Assembly (NCBI GenBank): GCA_965220285.1 | Contig: OZ244818.1 | Coordinates: 5,704,001-5,768,000, forward strand | DNA from: Bin5 sp009843665 | GTDB taxonomy: Bacteria > Chloroflexota > Anaerolineae > Caldilineales > Caldilineaceae | Reading direction: 5' to 3' | DNA: 64,000 nucleotides | Shown here: piece by piece, positions 9,301 to 17,121 of the stretch | Layout: every line of letters starts with the position of its first letter | Position numbering within the stretch: position 1 is the first letter of the stretch | Made by a program: the position numbers and the translations under genes | Notes under the pieces: generated by a model | What the model saw: only the letters and a program-made list of their open reading frames with translations | The model's database searches: none | What the model was told of the DNA's origin: nothing

Positions 9301-12300
9301 GCCGCGATATCGATCTCGAACGTCTGCGATATCTGGTCGAGATCCCGGTCCGTCGCGGTATAGGTAATGTTGTGTGACCCCGTCTCACTAGCGCCAGGTG
9401 TGCCTGTGAGCTGACGTGTTTCTGTAATGAAGACAAGCGCATCAGGAAGTTCTGAAATCGTATAGGTGTAGGGAGAATTTCCTCCAGTCGCGCCAGGGAG
9501 AGTCACTGCAAACGGACTGCCGACGCGAAGGTCGTAGTCGGGGATCTCGAAGGCAAACGTAGGTTCCGTGTCCCCCTCACTGACGGAAATCGTGAATTGC
9601 CGGCTGGCAGTGTCTCCGTCCTTGTCTTCAACGGAGAAAGTAACCTGGATCACTTCAACCTGAGTCGGGGTACCCGTAATCGTTAGCGAAGCTTCCACAA
9701 AAGACAGGCCCGACGGCAGAGGTGTCGCATCATAGTCGAACGGTTCCCTTCCACCTGAGACTGCGGTCAGCTCTAGTGTGAATACCTCGTCTTTCGTTGC
9801 CATGAAATTCGGTACCACCTGCAAAGAAGGCATCGCGAATACTTCGATGAAGAAATTCTGGGATGCGACATCTTCGTCCTCGTCCGTGGCTGTGTAGGTG
9901 ACTTCGTACTTGTTGGCCGTTGTCGGAGTTCCTGAAATTGTGCGAGTGGATTTGACGAAGGAAAGACCAGGAGGCAGGCCGGTTGCATCGTAATCCAGGA
10001 CGCCGTCGCCGCCGCTTCCTGCAGGCAATTGAAGCGTAAACAGTTTTGTCAATTTGGCGTTGGTGTCCGAAATGGTCGCCAGCGCCGGCAAGAGATCTTC
10101 TGCGACTGTGATGTTGAATTCAACGAAATCGGAGTCGCCGTCACTATCAGTGACCGTGTAACGGACAGTAGATGGGCCTGTGCCTGTGGGCGTGCCCGTA
10201 ATGGTGCGAGTGGTGACAATGAAGCTCAGACCTTCGGGCAGCCCCGTTGCTGTGTAGGACAGTGTTCCGTCTCCTCCGGTCCCCTCAGGCAGCTGCTGGG
10301 TGAATGGCGAATTCTGTTTTGCCGTATAGGCGGGAACGTTTGGCGCCGAAGGGGTCAGGTCAGCAGCAACCGTGATGGAGAAGTCAACGTAATCCGAGTC
10401 GCCGTCGCTATCGGTGACCGTGTATCGCACTGTAGAGGGTCCTGTGCCTGTCGGTGTGCCCGCGATCGTACGCGTCGAAGTGATAAAGCTCAGACCCTCG
10501 GGCAGCCCCGTTGCTATGTAAGATAGTGTTCCGTCGCCACCGCTCCCAACAGGCAGTTGCTGGCTGAAAGGCGTATTCTGTTTGGCAGAATAGCCGGGAA
10601 CGCTTGGCGCCGAAGGGGTCAGATCGGGATTGACCGTGATCGTAAATTCGACACTGTCTGAGTCTCCATCGCTGTCGCGGACCGTGTAGGTCACGGTTGG
10701 CGTCTCCACCTCTGTGGGTGTGCCCTGAATCGTACGAGTGCTCGTGATGAAAGTGAGGCCGGTTGGCAGATCCGTGGCTGTATAGCTGAGAGGTGTATCA
10801 CCGCTCGTGGCCTCTGGCAGCAGTTGGGAGAATGGCGAATCCACTTTGGCGGTGTACCCCGATATGGCGGGAAGTGTCGGCATCAGATCGGCTGCGACAT
10901 TGAAAGCAAATGTTGTGCTGGCTTCATCACCGTCTTCGTCTCGAACCGTGTAGGTCACGGTTTTGGATTCCACGGTTGTGGGCGTTCCCGAAATCGTGCG
11001 GGTGGTCGTGATGAAACGCAGGCCGGTTGGGAGATTTGTCGCTGTATAGCTCAGCGGCGAATCTCCACTCGAGGCCGCTGGCAACACTTCGCTGAAAGGC
11101 GAGTTCACTCTGACGGCGTACCCCGAGATTGTGGAGAACGTCGGCTTAAGGTCGGCTTCTACAGTGATATCAAATGTCGTGCTAGCCTCATCCCCGTCTT
11201 CGTCTCGAACCGTGTAGGTCACAGTTTTTGTTTCCTGGGAGGAGGGCGTACCCTGAATCGTCCTTGTGCTCGTGATGAAACGCAGGCCGGCTGGGAGATT
11301 TGTCGCTGTATAGCTCAGCGGCGAGTCTCCGCCCGCGGCCTCTGGCAGCTGCTGGCTGAATGGCGAGTCCACCCTGCCGGTGTACGCCGAGATTGTGGAA
11401 AATGTCGGCTTAAGATCGGCTTCTACTGTGATATCGAATGTCTTGCTGGCCTCATCGCCATCTTCGTCTCGAACCGTGTAGGTCACGGTTTTCGTTTCCT
11501 GGGATGAGGGCGTGCCCTGAATCGTACGTGTGCTCGTGATGAAAGTTAGGCCGGCTGGGAGATTGGTAGCGGTATAGCTCAGCGGCGAGTCTCCGCTCGC
11601 GGCCTCTGGTAGCACTTGGCTGAATGGCGAATCCACTTTGGCGGTGTACCCCGATATGGTGGGAAGTGTCGGCATCAGATCGGCTGCGACATTGAAAGCA
11701 AATGTTGTGCTGGCTTCATCACCGTCTTCGTCTCGAACCGTGTAGGTCACGGTTTTGGATTCCACGGTTGTGGGCGTTCCCGAAATCGTGCGGGAGGTCG
11801 TGATGAAACGCAGGCCGGTTGGGAGATTTGTCGCTGTATAGCTCAGCGGCGAGTCTCCACTCGAGGCCGCTGGCAACACTTCGCTGAAAGGCGAGTTCAC
11901 TCTGACGGCGTACCCCGAGATTGTGGAGAACGTCGGCTTAAGGTCGGCTTCTACAGTGATATCAAATGTCGTGCTGGCCTCATCCCCATCTTCGTCTCGA
12001 ACCGTGTAGGTCACAGTTTTTGTTTCCTGGGAGGAGGGCGTACCCTGAATCGTCCTTGTGCTCGTGATGAAACGCAGGCCGGCTGGGAGATTTGTCGCTG
12101 TATAGCTCAGCGGCGAGTCTCCGCCCGCGGCCTCTGGCAGCTGCTGGCTGAATGGCGAGCCCACCCTGCCGGTGTACCCTGAGATTGTGGAAAATGTCGG
12201 CTTAAGATCGGCTTCTACTGTGATATCGAATGTCTTGCTGGCCTCATCGCCATCTTCGTCTCGAACCGTGTAGGTCACGGTTTTCGTTTCCTGGGATGAG

Positions 12301-14477
12301 GGCGTACCCTGAATGGTCCTTGTACTCGTGATGAAATTGAGGCCGGCTGGGAGATTGGTAGCGGTATAGCTCAGCGGCAAGTCTCCGCTCGTGGCCTCTG
12401 GCAGCACTTGGCTGAATGGCGAATCCACTCTGGCTGTGTACCCCGATATGGCGGGCAGTGCCGGCATCAGGTCCTCTGCGACGGTGAAGACAAAGGTCGT
12501 GCTGGCTTCGTCTCCATCACTGTCGCGGACGGTGTAGGTCACGGTTGGTGTTTCCACGGTTGTGGGCGTGCCCGTGATCGTACGAGTGGTCGTGATGAAG
12601 GTAAGGCCGGTCGGGAGATTCGTGGCGTTGTAGCTTAGCGGTGCATCTCCTCCTGTGCCCTCCGGCAGCTGCCGGGTGAACAGACTCCCTTTCCTAGCCG
12701 AGATGCCTGATATCGACGGGGCGGACGGCCCGAGATCCGGGTTGACAGTGATAGCGAAATCAACGTAGGCGGAGTCTCCATCGCTATCTGTGACCGTGTA
12801 TCGCACAGTAGAAGGTCCTGTGCCTGTCGGTGTGCCGGCAATCGTGCGGGTTGTAGTAATAAAGCTCAGACCTTCTGGCAGCCCCGTTGCTCCGTAAGAT
12901 AGAGTTCCGTCTCCACCGCTCCCAACAGGCAGCTGCTGGCTAAACGGCGTATTCTGTTTCGCCGTATAGCCGGGGACGCTTGGCGCCGAAGGAGTCAGAT
13001 CGGGATCGACGGTGATAGTGAAATCGACATAGGCTGAGTCGCCATCGCTGTCGGTAACCGTGTAGCGGACGGTGGAAGGCCCGGTGCCCGAAGGCGTACC
13101 TTGGATCGTGCGGGTGCTGGTGATGAAAGTAAGGCCGGTGGGCAGATTCGTGGCGGTATAGCTGAGCGTACCATCTCCGCCGGTGCCTACCGGTAACTGC
13201 TGGCTGAAGGGGGAATTCTGTTTCGCGGTCATGTTCGACACCGACGGCGCCGAAGGGGTCAGATCAGGATCGCCGATGACAAAGTCGACGGAACCGGAAA
13301 TAATTTCATTGCCCGATGAGTTTTTCATCTTGCTTACAATTCTGTAGCTGCCGGCCGGACAGTCGGAGGGAATTGTTATGCGATTCACATCAGGGTTATA
13401 GTTGACAGTTCCTGAGACATCCACCCCCCAACCAACCAGACTACCGCCGCAGTCCATTTGGCCTACGGCTTGATTTGTGGATGTGTTTATCATTGTGTCG
13501 AGCCATGTCACCGCGGTGCCAGGTTGTATGTCGTAGAACTTGAAAATGACATTGAATTCGGTACCTGGAGCAATTGGAGAGGGTTGGGACAGGCTGACGC
13601 TTACGGACGGGGTGGCGTTGGGGTCTGTCGTGATTTCGAATTCCTTGGCGTCCGATCCTCGGTATCGTTCGTCGGCGTCTTCCAGGTTTACTTTGATCTC
13701 GTATTCGTTTGTCGGACAGTCGGCGGAAATGGTGACAGTCTTTTCAACCGGGTTTTCGGACAATCTGCTTAGCGTGAACGTGTTGTTTCTATCCAGCCCC
13801 GTTCCTTCGCAGATGTCGGCGTAGTTTTGGGGGTTTCTGGCCATCAAGTAGGCCGTATAGGTGTAGTCATCGCCTTGGACGAGGTTATTGAATATGATTT
13901 TCGGATTAATCGCGGCGCCGCGGTAGTGGGGACCAGACGGCATTTCGATTGTCACTGAGGGGCCCAGGCTAACAGTTATGTCATGTGTGCCGGAGACTAT
14001 TTCGGTGTGGCTGCTCTTGTCCTTTACGCTCACCCTTAATCTGTAGTTGCCGACCTGACAAGTCGTGGTAATTGCAAAGGGGGATGCCCCGTGATCCCAT
14101 TCGGGTCTGTACCATGTTGTGATGTATTTATTCCCTCCGACCAAGTCTTCTGCGCAGCCGTCTGCGTTCGTCCACGTGCCGTCAGAGTTGCGATCAAAGT
14201 AGTACCGGAAGTAAACGCCGAATTTTTCATCGTCATCGGGATCCTGGGGCATGTTGTGGAATGAAACATGGACCCAGGTCTTGTCTCCCTGGTTCATGGT
14301 ATTGTCGCCTACAGAAATTGCCACGTACGGGTCACTCTGTGCCTGAGCGGCACGGGGCTGCGGCGACACAACGACGGCGAGCAGAGCCAGCAGCATGACG
14401 CAAAGGCCGATCAGCGAGCCGATCAGAAACTCTTTCCGCCAATGCAGTGCTTTTGTTTCTCTGTTGTGTTGGTTCAA
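6351..14477 (-). CDS. Giant secreted Ig-repeat/SH3 surface protein
   Basis: A 2708-residue extracellular protein. The best start is a TTG at 14475-14477 preceded by AGGTGGG; no ATG lies upstream of the signal peptide (hydrophobic stretch near residues 18-40, cleavage AQA-QS). Next come three Ig-like domains of about 110 residues, each with one Cys pair (residues 50-402). Seventeen He_PIG/cadherin-like domains of about 88 residues follow (404-1896), with a core like GTPTTVESKTVTYTVRDEDG. An Asn-rich linker, an eighteenth such domain and a long Gly/Asn/Gln-rich linker (2024-2112) come next. Five bacterial SH3 domains with NVRRGPG cores (2120-2542) and a C-terminal beta-rich domain with two Cys complete it. 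There is no LPXTG or membrane anchor, so retention may rely on the SH3 domains. The likely role is adhesion or outer-surface binding; the ligand is unknown. Confidence 0.92.
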   Translation of the reverse strand: MNQHNRETKALHWRKEFLIGSLIGLCVMLLALLAVVVSPQPRAAQAQSDPYVAISVGDNTMNQGDKTWVHVSFHNMPQDPDDDEKFGVYFRYYFDRNSDGTWTNADGCAEDLVGGNKYITTWYRPEWDHGASPFAITTTCQVGNYRLRVSVKDKSSHTEIVSGTHDITVSLGPSVTIEMPSGPHYRGAAINPKIIFNNLVQGDDYTYTAYLMARNPQNYADICEGTGLDRNNTFTLSRLSENPVEKTVTISADCPTNEYEIKVNLEDADERYRGSDAKEFEITTDPNATPSVSVSLSQPSPIAPGTEFNVIFKFYDIQPGTAVTWLDTMINTSTNQAVGQMDCGGSLVGWGVDVSGTVNYNPDVNRITIPSDCPAGSYRIVSKMKNSSGNEIISGSVDFVIGDPDLTPSAPSVSNMTAKQNSPFSQQLPVGTGGDGTLSYTATNLPTGLTFITSTRTIQGTPSGTGPSTVRYTVTDSDGDSAYVDFTITVDPDLTPSAPSVPGYTAKQNTPFSQQLPVGSGGDGTLSYGATGLPEGLSFITTTRTIAGTPTGTGPSTVRYTVTDSDGDSAYVDFAITVNPDLGPSAPSISGISARKGSLFTRQLPEGTGGDAPLSYNATNLPTGLTFITTTRTITGTPTTVETPTVTYTVRDSDGDEASTTFVFTVAEDLMPALPAISGYTARVDSPFSQVLPEATSGDLPLSYTATNLPAGLNFITSTRTIQGTPSSQETKTVTYTVRDEDGDEASKTFDITVEADLKPTFSTISGYTGRVGSPFSQQLPEAAGGDSPLSYTATNLPAGLRFITSTRTIQGTPSSQETKTVTYTVRDEDGDEASTTFDITVEADLKPTFSTISGYAVRVNSPFSEVLPAASSGDSPLSYTATNLPTGLRFITTSRTISGTPTTVESKTVTYTVRDEDGDEASTTFAFNVAADLMPTLPTISGYTAKVDSPFSQVLPEAASGDSPLSYTATNLPAGLTFITSTRTIQGTPSSQETKTVTYTVRDEDGDEASKTFDITVEADLKPTFSTISAYTGRVDSPFSQQLPEAAGGDSPLSYTATNLPAGLRFITSTRTIQGTPSSQETKTVTYTVRDEDGDEASTTFDITVEADLKPTFSTISGYAVRVNSPFSEVLPAASSGDSPLSYTATNLPTGLRFITTTRTISGTPTTVESKTVTYTVRDEDGDEASTTFAFNVAADLMPTLPAISGYTAKVDSPFSQLLPEATSGDTPLSYTATDLPTGLTFITSTRTIQGTPTEVETPTVTYTVRDSDGDSDSVEFTITVNPDLTPSAPSVPGYSAKQNTPFSQQLPVGSGGDGTLSYIATGLPEGLSFITSTRTIAGTPTGTGPSTVRYTVTDSDGDSDYVDFSITVAADLTPSAPNVPAYTAKQNSPFTQQLPEGTGGDGTLSYTATGLPEGLSFIVTTRTITGTPTGTGPSTVRYTVTDSDGDSDFVEFNITVAEDLLPALATISDTNAKLTKLFTLQLPAGSGGDGVLDYDATGLPPGLSFVKSTRTISGTPTTANKYEVTYTATDEDEDVASQNFFIEVFAMPSLQVVPNFMATKDEVFTLELTAVSGGREPFDYDATPLPSGLSFVEASLTITGTPTQVEVIQVTFSVEDKDGDTASRQFTISVSEGDTEPTFAFEIPDYDLRVGSPFAVTLPGATGGNSPYTYTISELPDALVFITETRQLTGTPGASETGSHNITYTATDRDLDQISQTFEIDIAADKTPSQPSINDMHLKVGSSLWAQMPAGANGDPPYTYEITTLPSGLNFNRTTQILSGRPDSAGSMAVTYTVLDDDGDSAAKNFTINVYALPDLLGISDQSGMKDELFTLQLPAATGGRAPLRYAVTGLPSELQFNTSTRVITGTPAQVEVINVNYTVTDKDNDQDSVAFKITVTDLDQTHIPNNNNNNGNNNNNNGNGNSGGSQSGTDPQNTQPLTVVDVLGYSATVDEPFTQQLPFASGGTLPYAYSVTPLPPGLDFILIKRTITGTPTVTGTTVVTYTVTDSGFVSASDAFTITVSGNGQGGSNQGGGNHGRGNQGGNNQGGGNQGNSQGGNNPGGGNQGNNQGGNKGGGNQGSGSNTKKNSGFSGNSNNQKKHVPPASSPPPSQQQHWSPSPVPVAVTLPSWLNVRRGPGLDYEVVTTVPQGTRGNIYGRDPADAWFQVQFADVSNLVWVCQNLTRVEGALDGVRFLSRWEIDIIPKSVDGPLATTTPAIMNVRAGPGLDYEILTTVPKGTEATIIGIGPYAEWYMVRLQNLSRPAWIYASLTTVQGFLGGVKQYTLAEVDGYTFADVDEPDTCTANPVAVTIPAILNVRRGPGTEYEIVTTVVKGTRAEIVGIDPQDEWLLVELDSLVEPAWIYRELTKVVGSLAGVRRIGSGQASQPNTPTNVDRPIAVTFPALANVRVGPALTYVILKAVPQGTRASVFGLSPDEDWYLVEIEGLSQLGWIREDLTVLVGNSNSVKRITAAEIAMLPVAIVDTPILNVRSGPGTGFGIVTTISQGTWAQIIGVNPGADWFQVELYGVTGQTWLYRNLTNLAGLLAGVTQLSSSTVAAAAEEDPALQATTILESASTVEAPPTQQITVNSITVEISLPSNGNIDLEVSWIDAGACTELYNIYYRSSAASTTYFSLETAVIASSAQSKSLSFLTLPDNSLISAWCGQQSSGRQIAEVQIDAGVEGTYSSLPSQQEADAVAAASGVELSN
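10896..12479 (-). repeat. 792-bp higher-order tandem duplication inside the giant gene
   Basis: Ig-like units 4-6 (about 11688-12479) and 7-9 (about 10896-11687) are near-identical at nucleotide level with a period of exactly 792 bp, which is three 264-bp domain units. For example, AATGGCGAATCCACTTTGG recurs at 10831 and 11623. A triplet of domains was therefore duplicated recently as a block, leaving the frame intact. Confidence 0.9.
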
Positions 14478-15041
14478 GACCCACCTGTTTCTGGCGGCGA
14501 ATGCAAAAAAGCCGCACGATCCTCAGTGAAAATTTATGTTATCCACATTGGGCGTGTCAAACAGATGGGCAGTTTCTCCGGCCGCCCGAAAGGGAGGGAA
14601 ACTACCCGGCTGACTGGCGTCCTGAATCGGCCCTCTACCAGAGTAAATCAGCCAAGAAGATTCACTTTTTCTTCAGCTTTTTGGGCTGGCATGTGCAATG
14701 CATATTGCAGCCGGTCTGAAGGAGACGATCCCCATACGTTGACTGGTCGTATAGGAATTGTCCACCGTGCATAGGGCATCCGTTCGGGCGTGTTGACTCA
14801 GCCGGAGCCGAAAGTGGTACCTGTGGCGCCGCGGACTACTGTTTAAGAAGAACAGTCTACGGGCCGAATCGATCCGCGAAGTCATGCGATAGGTCGCAAA
14901 ATACACCAGAGGCCGCTTGATTAGCTCTTGCGAGAATGCGCGGATCAGACACACATTGTGCTCGCAAATCGCTGTTCAACCAGAAGTCACCGAACCCTCA
15001 TGACAGCATTTGCTGAAATTGTGTATGTGTTCCTGGAGAGT
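14478..15041. other. Intergenic region upstream of the giant gene, nothing recognised
   Basis: About 560 bases without a supported gene, RNA or repeat. It must contain the promoter of the giant minus-strand gene, but no clear -35/-10 pair was recognised. A weak imperfect inverted repeat surrounds 14650-14690 (AGCCAAGAAG against CTTCAGCTTTTTGGGCT). Confidence 0.5.
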
Positions 15042-15360
15042 CGCAGGGCAGGCACAAGGCCCGCACCTGCGGGGCTCTGATGGGACTGGCGGGACGTGGT
15101 CTGGCTAGACACTTTCGATTAGGCACCTATTACGAATATCGACACCCGGTCGATGAGGCATGTTGTTGGCCGGGGGCGTTGCGGGGGCGGAGCCCCCGCA
15201 CAAGGGAGGGCCGAATAGGCCCGACCGCCCAGAAAGGCAGTGGTCAGTGGTCAGTGGTCAGAGGAGGGGTTCTGCTTAAGATAGAGTTGTAGGCGTACTG
15301 GACTGTGCTCCATTGCTACCCGAGGTAAAGGAGAATTCGCGCCCATTTTGGGATGCACAC
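15042..15360 (+). repeat. Dispersed MITE-like repeat, copy B
   Basis: Aligns with copy C (58045-58451) from CGCAGGGCAGGCACAAGG onward, about 88 percent identical by eye, and carries the invariant 63-bp core at 15172-15234. Two or three GTGGTCA units follow. It ends in TTTTGGGATGCACAC (15346-15360), matching the right terminal repeat of copy C. The left terminal repeat is not visible. The insertion sequence at 15369 sits immediately beyond its right end. Confidence 0.8.
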
Positions 15361-15452
15361 AACTGGTAGGGTGCATCCCAGATTTTTTGCGAGGCAGAAG
15401 GGAGGTAGACTGGAGGTAGGAGAAAAGTAGAGAAGAGAAAGAGGGGGATGAG

Positions 15453-15821
15453 GTGAAGAGAGAAGAGGCGAAGGCGAAGTTTATGCGTGGTGCGGAGGAG
15501 ATGTTTGAGGCGATGTGGGATTGGGGGGAAGAGCATCCCGAAGCGAGTTTTGATGAGATTGCGGGCAAGTTGTCGCAAGAGCGGCGGGAGTTGATGGGAG
15601 AGATGCTGGGGGAGATGTTGTTGCAACATGGAGATGGGAGGTACGAGGAGGTGGAATGTGCGGAGTGTGGGCAGAAGACGAGATCGAATGGACGGCGCAC
15701 GCGCACGGTACTCCATGCTGAAGGGCAAGTAGAGGTGAAGCGAACCCATCGCCGCTGTCCGGAATGTGGACAGGGGATTTTTCCCCCTGGACCGCCGTCT
15801 TCAGTTGATAGAGCAACGTAG
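15453..15821 (+). CDS. Transposase N-terminal frame (OrfA) of the ISKra4-type element
   Basis: First 122-codon frame of the element. A helical N-terminal region is followed by a two-pair zinc ribbon, ECAECGQ near residue 68 and RRCPECGQ near residue 101, typical of the DNA-binding part of ISKra4 transposases. The frame continues past CPECGQGIF into a short unrelated tail. At about 15778-15790 the sequence ATTTTTCCCCCTGG allows a +1 shift into OrfB, which would join QGIF to PLDRRLQL. That restores the family's zinc-ribbon to PLD junction. The full transposase is therefore a 15453-16800 fusion of about 449 residues. Confidence 0.85.
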   Translation: MKREEAKAKFMRGAEEMFEAMWDWGEEHPEASFDEIAGKLSQERRELMGEMLGEMLLQHGDGRYEEVECAECGQKTRSNGRRTRTVLHAEGQVEVKRTHRRCPECGQGIFPPGPPSSVDRAT

Positions 15822-16800
15822 TTGGTCACCGGGAACGCTAGCGCAAGCGTTGCGGATGGGCAGTGAGATTCCCTTTGCGCGTGCGGCCAGGCAGTTTGAG
15901 GAATTGACGCATGTGCCCATTTCGAAGAACAGTCTGCAGCGGCTGGCGCAGGAGTATGGAGGGCGGTTGGTCGCGCAGCAAGCCCAAGAAGCGCAGGCCA
16001 TGGTGCAGATACCGAGCAAAGAGACAGAGGTGGTCTGGCGCGAGCAGGTGGAGCCGGCGAGCGATGTGATGAACATTTCGATGGATGGTGCGATGGTCAA
16101 TATCCGCGAGGAAGGTTGGAAAGAGGTGAAACTGGTTACCGTGTCCGCTGTACGCCATCAGCTGGATGCGGAGACAGGCAAAGCGGTCGCCCATCTCAGC
16201 GACCATAGCTATCGGGCAGGACTGTGGGATGCCACCGAGTTCGGACAGCAGCAGTGGGCGGAAGCCTGTCGCCGCGGTGTGGAAAATGCCAACTATCTGA
16301 GCAGTGTCAATGACGGCGCAGCCTGGATCTGGAACATCGTGCGCATGTGCTATGGCAACTGCGTCGAAATCATCGACTGGTGGCACGCTGTCGAAAAGCT
16401 GTGGCTGATCGCACAACACCGATTCGACACCGAATCAGAAGAGGCGACTGCATGGGTCTCCGCCCAAAAACAACACCTGATTACAGGTCGCCTGCGCACT
16501 CTTCTGCGCCACATCCGCCTACTCTACCCAAGAGGACGTCCCCTACCTGACGACGTTCGTAACGCCATTCTCTATCTCTTCCACAATCGCTGGCGTATGC
16601 GCTATCACCTCTTCCGCAAGGCAGGTTATCCCATCGGCAGTGGCACCGTCGAATCCGCCTGCAAACATGTCGTCCAGCAGCGCCTCAAGCAATCTGGTAT
16701 GCGCTGGTCTCGTCTAGGCGCTCAAACTATGCTCGCTCTGCGCTCTACACTACTTAGCCAGCACCAACTCAACCCTCTTGCGCTCCTTGGCCTTACCTGA
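15766..16800 (+). CDS. Transposase catalytic frame (OrfB) of the ISKra4-type element
   Basis: Second frame, 344 codons, overlapping OrfA by 56 bases and probably translated only after a +1 shift at the TTTTTCCCCC run. It carries the DDE-type catalytic region: MNISMDGAMVNIREEGWKEVK near residue 105 supplies the first aspartate. IIDWWHAVEKLW near residue 205 and IGSGTVESACKHVVQQRLK near residue 290 are the further conserved blocks of the family. The stop at 16798-16800 is 26 bp from the right end. No internal stop or truncation is seen, so the element may be active. Confidence 0.9.
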   Translation: MDRGFFPLDRRLQLIEQRSWSPGTLAQALRMGSEIPFARAARQFEELTHVPISKNSLQRLAQEYGGRLVAQQAQEAQAMVQIPSKETEVVWREQVEPASDVMNISMDGAMVNIREEGWKEVKLVTVSAVRHQLDAETGKAVAHLSDHSYRAGLWDATEFGQQQWAEACRRGVENANYLSSVNDGAAWIWNIVRMCYGNCVEIIDWWHAVEKLWLIAQHRFDTESEEATAWVSAQKQHLITGRLRTLLRHIRLLYPRGRPLPDDVRNAILYLFHNRWRMRYHLFRKAGYPIGSGTVESACKHVVQQRLKQSGMRWSRLGAQTMLALRSTLLSQHQLNPLALLGLT

Positions 16801-16841
16801 CCCAGCAAACAATTTGGGATGCACCCAACTGGTAGGCGAAT

Positions 16842-16870
16842 TTGACTTTGTCGTCTTTGTTCAGTACTAT
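16842..16870 (+). promoter_or_regulatory. Promoter of the lysine biosynthesis operon
   Basis: TTGACT (16842-16847), a 17-base spacer, then TACTAT (16865-16870). The expected start is near 16877, about 70 nt before the leader peptide ATG. The insertion sequence ends 15 bp upstream (its target duplication 7 bp), so the core promoter survived the insertion but any upstream regulatory sites were displaced. Confidence 0.65.
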
Positions 16871-16948
16871 TGGGCCTTGTTGGATAGCTGCAGGAAAGAA
16901 GAGGTCGCGCAGCGTTTGCGGCATGACTGGCAATCAGACTTACAGCCG

Positions 16949-17014
16949 ATGAGAAACACGGATATACTGTCCCTGTTCACCTGCATAAAGAGCAAGAAGC
17001 GGAATCCAGACTGA
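16949..17014 (+). CDS. Lysine-codon leader peptide of the lysine operon
   Basis: A 21-codon open frame ending ...CIKSKKRNPD and a TGA stop, located between the operon promoter and an intrinsic terminator. Three of its codons are lysine (AAG at 16988, 16994 and 16997), clustered near the end as expected for an attenuation leader that senses charged tRNA-Lys. The ribosome-binding site is poor. A lysine-responsive leader peptide upstream of homocitrate synthase has, as I recall, been reported in Thermus, which supports the reading. The position fits, but the peptide is short and the Lys run modest. Confidence 0.65.
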   Translation: MRNTDILSLFTCIKSKKRNPD

Positions 17015-17076
17015 CCTGTCTGTTGTTTGCGCCTGCTCAGACGTTGCAACCGTAGCGACCGGCCAATCCAGACAGG
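17007..17076 (+). promoter_or_regulatory. Alternative helices of the lysine attenuator
   Basis: CCTGTCTG (17015-17022) can pair perfectly with CAGACAGG (17069-17076), which lies inside the terminator loop. It can alternatively pair (5 bp) with CAGAC (17007-17011), which overlaps the last codons of the leader peptide. A ribosome stalled at the Lys codons would cover the upstream CAGAC and favour the downstream pairing. This is inference from complementarity only. Confidence 0.5.
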
Positions 17077-17091
17077 GTGGGCCGGTTTTTT
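17058..17091 (+). terminator. Attenuator terminator before hcs
   Basis: ACCGGCC (17058-17064) pairs with GGCCGGT (17080-17086), followed by six T residues. It lies 31 bases before the hcs start codon and after the leader peptide, so it would stop transcription before the structural genes. Confidence 0.8.
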
Positions 17092-17121
17092 GTTGCCAGA
17101 AAAATCGCCAGGAGTGCGAGT

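Larger units (their letters stand above)
15369..16826 (+). mobile_element. Intact ISKra4-family insertion sequence (ISMich2-like)
   Basis: A 1458-bp element bounded by inverted repeats: GGGTGCATCCCAGATTTTTT at the left (15369) and, read inward from 16826, GGGTGCATCCCAAATTGTTT. It is flanked by a perfect 8-bp target duplication AACTGGTA at 15361-15368 and 16827-16834. The two overlapping transposase frames, GGG ends and 8-bp duplication fit my recollection of the ISMich2 group of the ISKra4 family. Intact ends and duplication imply recent insertion. It lies 15 bp upstream of the -35 box of the lysine operon. Confidence 0.9.

Noticed and set aside
10029..12638. Long plus-strand open frames with repeated Cys/Arg-rich sequence opposite the giant gene
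   Set aside because: They mirror the 264-bp repeat units of the real minus-strand gene; absence of stops is inherited from the repeat, and the composition is unlike any protein.
17041..17091. T-box riboswitch suggested by CAGGGTGGGCCGG before hcs
   Set aside because: The conserved T-box core (AGGGTGGNACCGCG) is not matched and no Stem I or specifier loop was recognised. The sequence is fully explained as terminator stem and loop, with a Lys leader peptide upstream.
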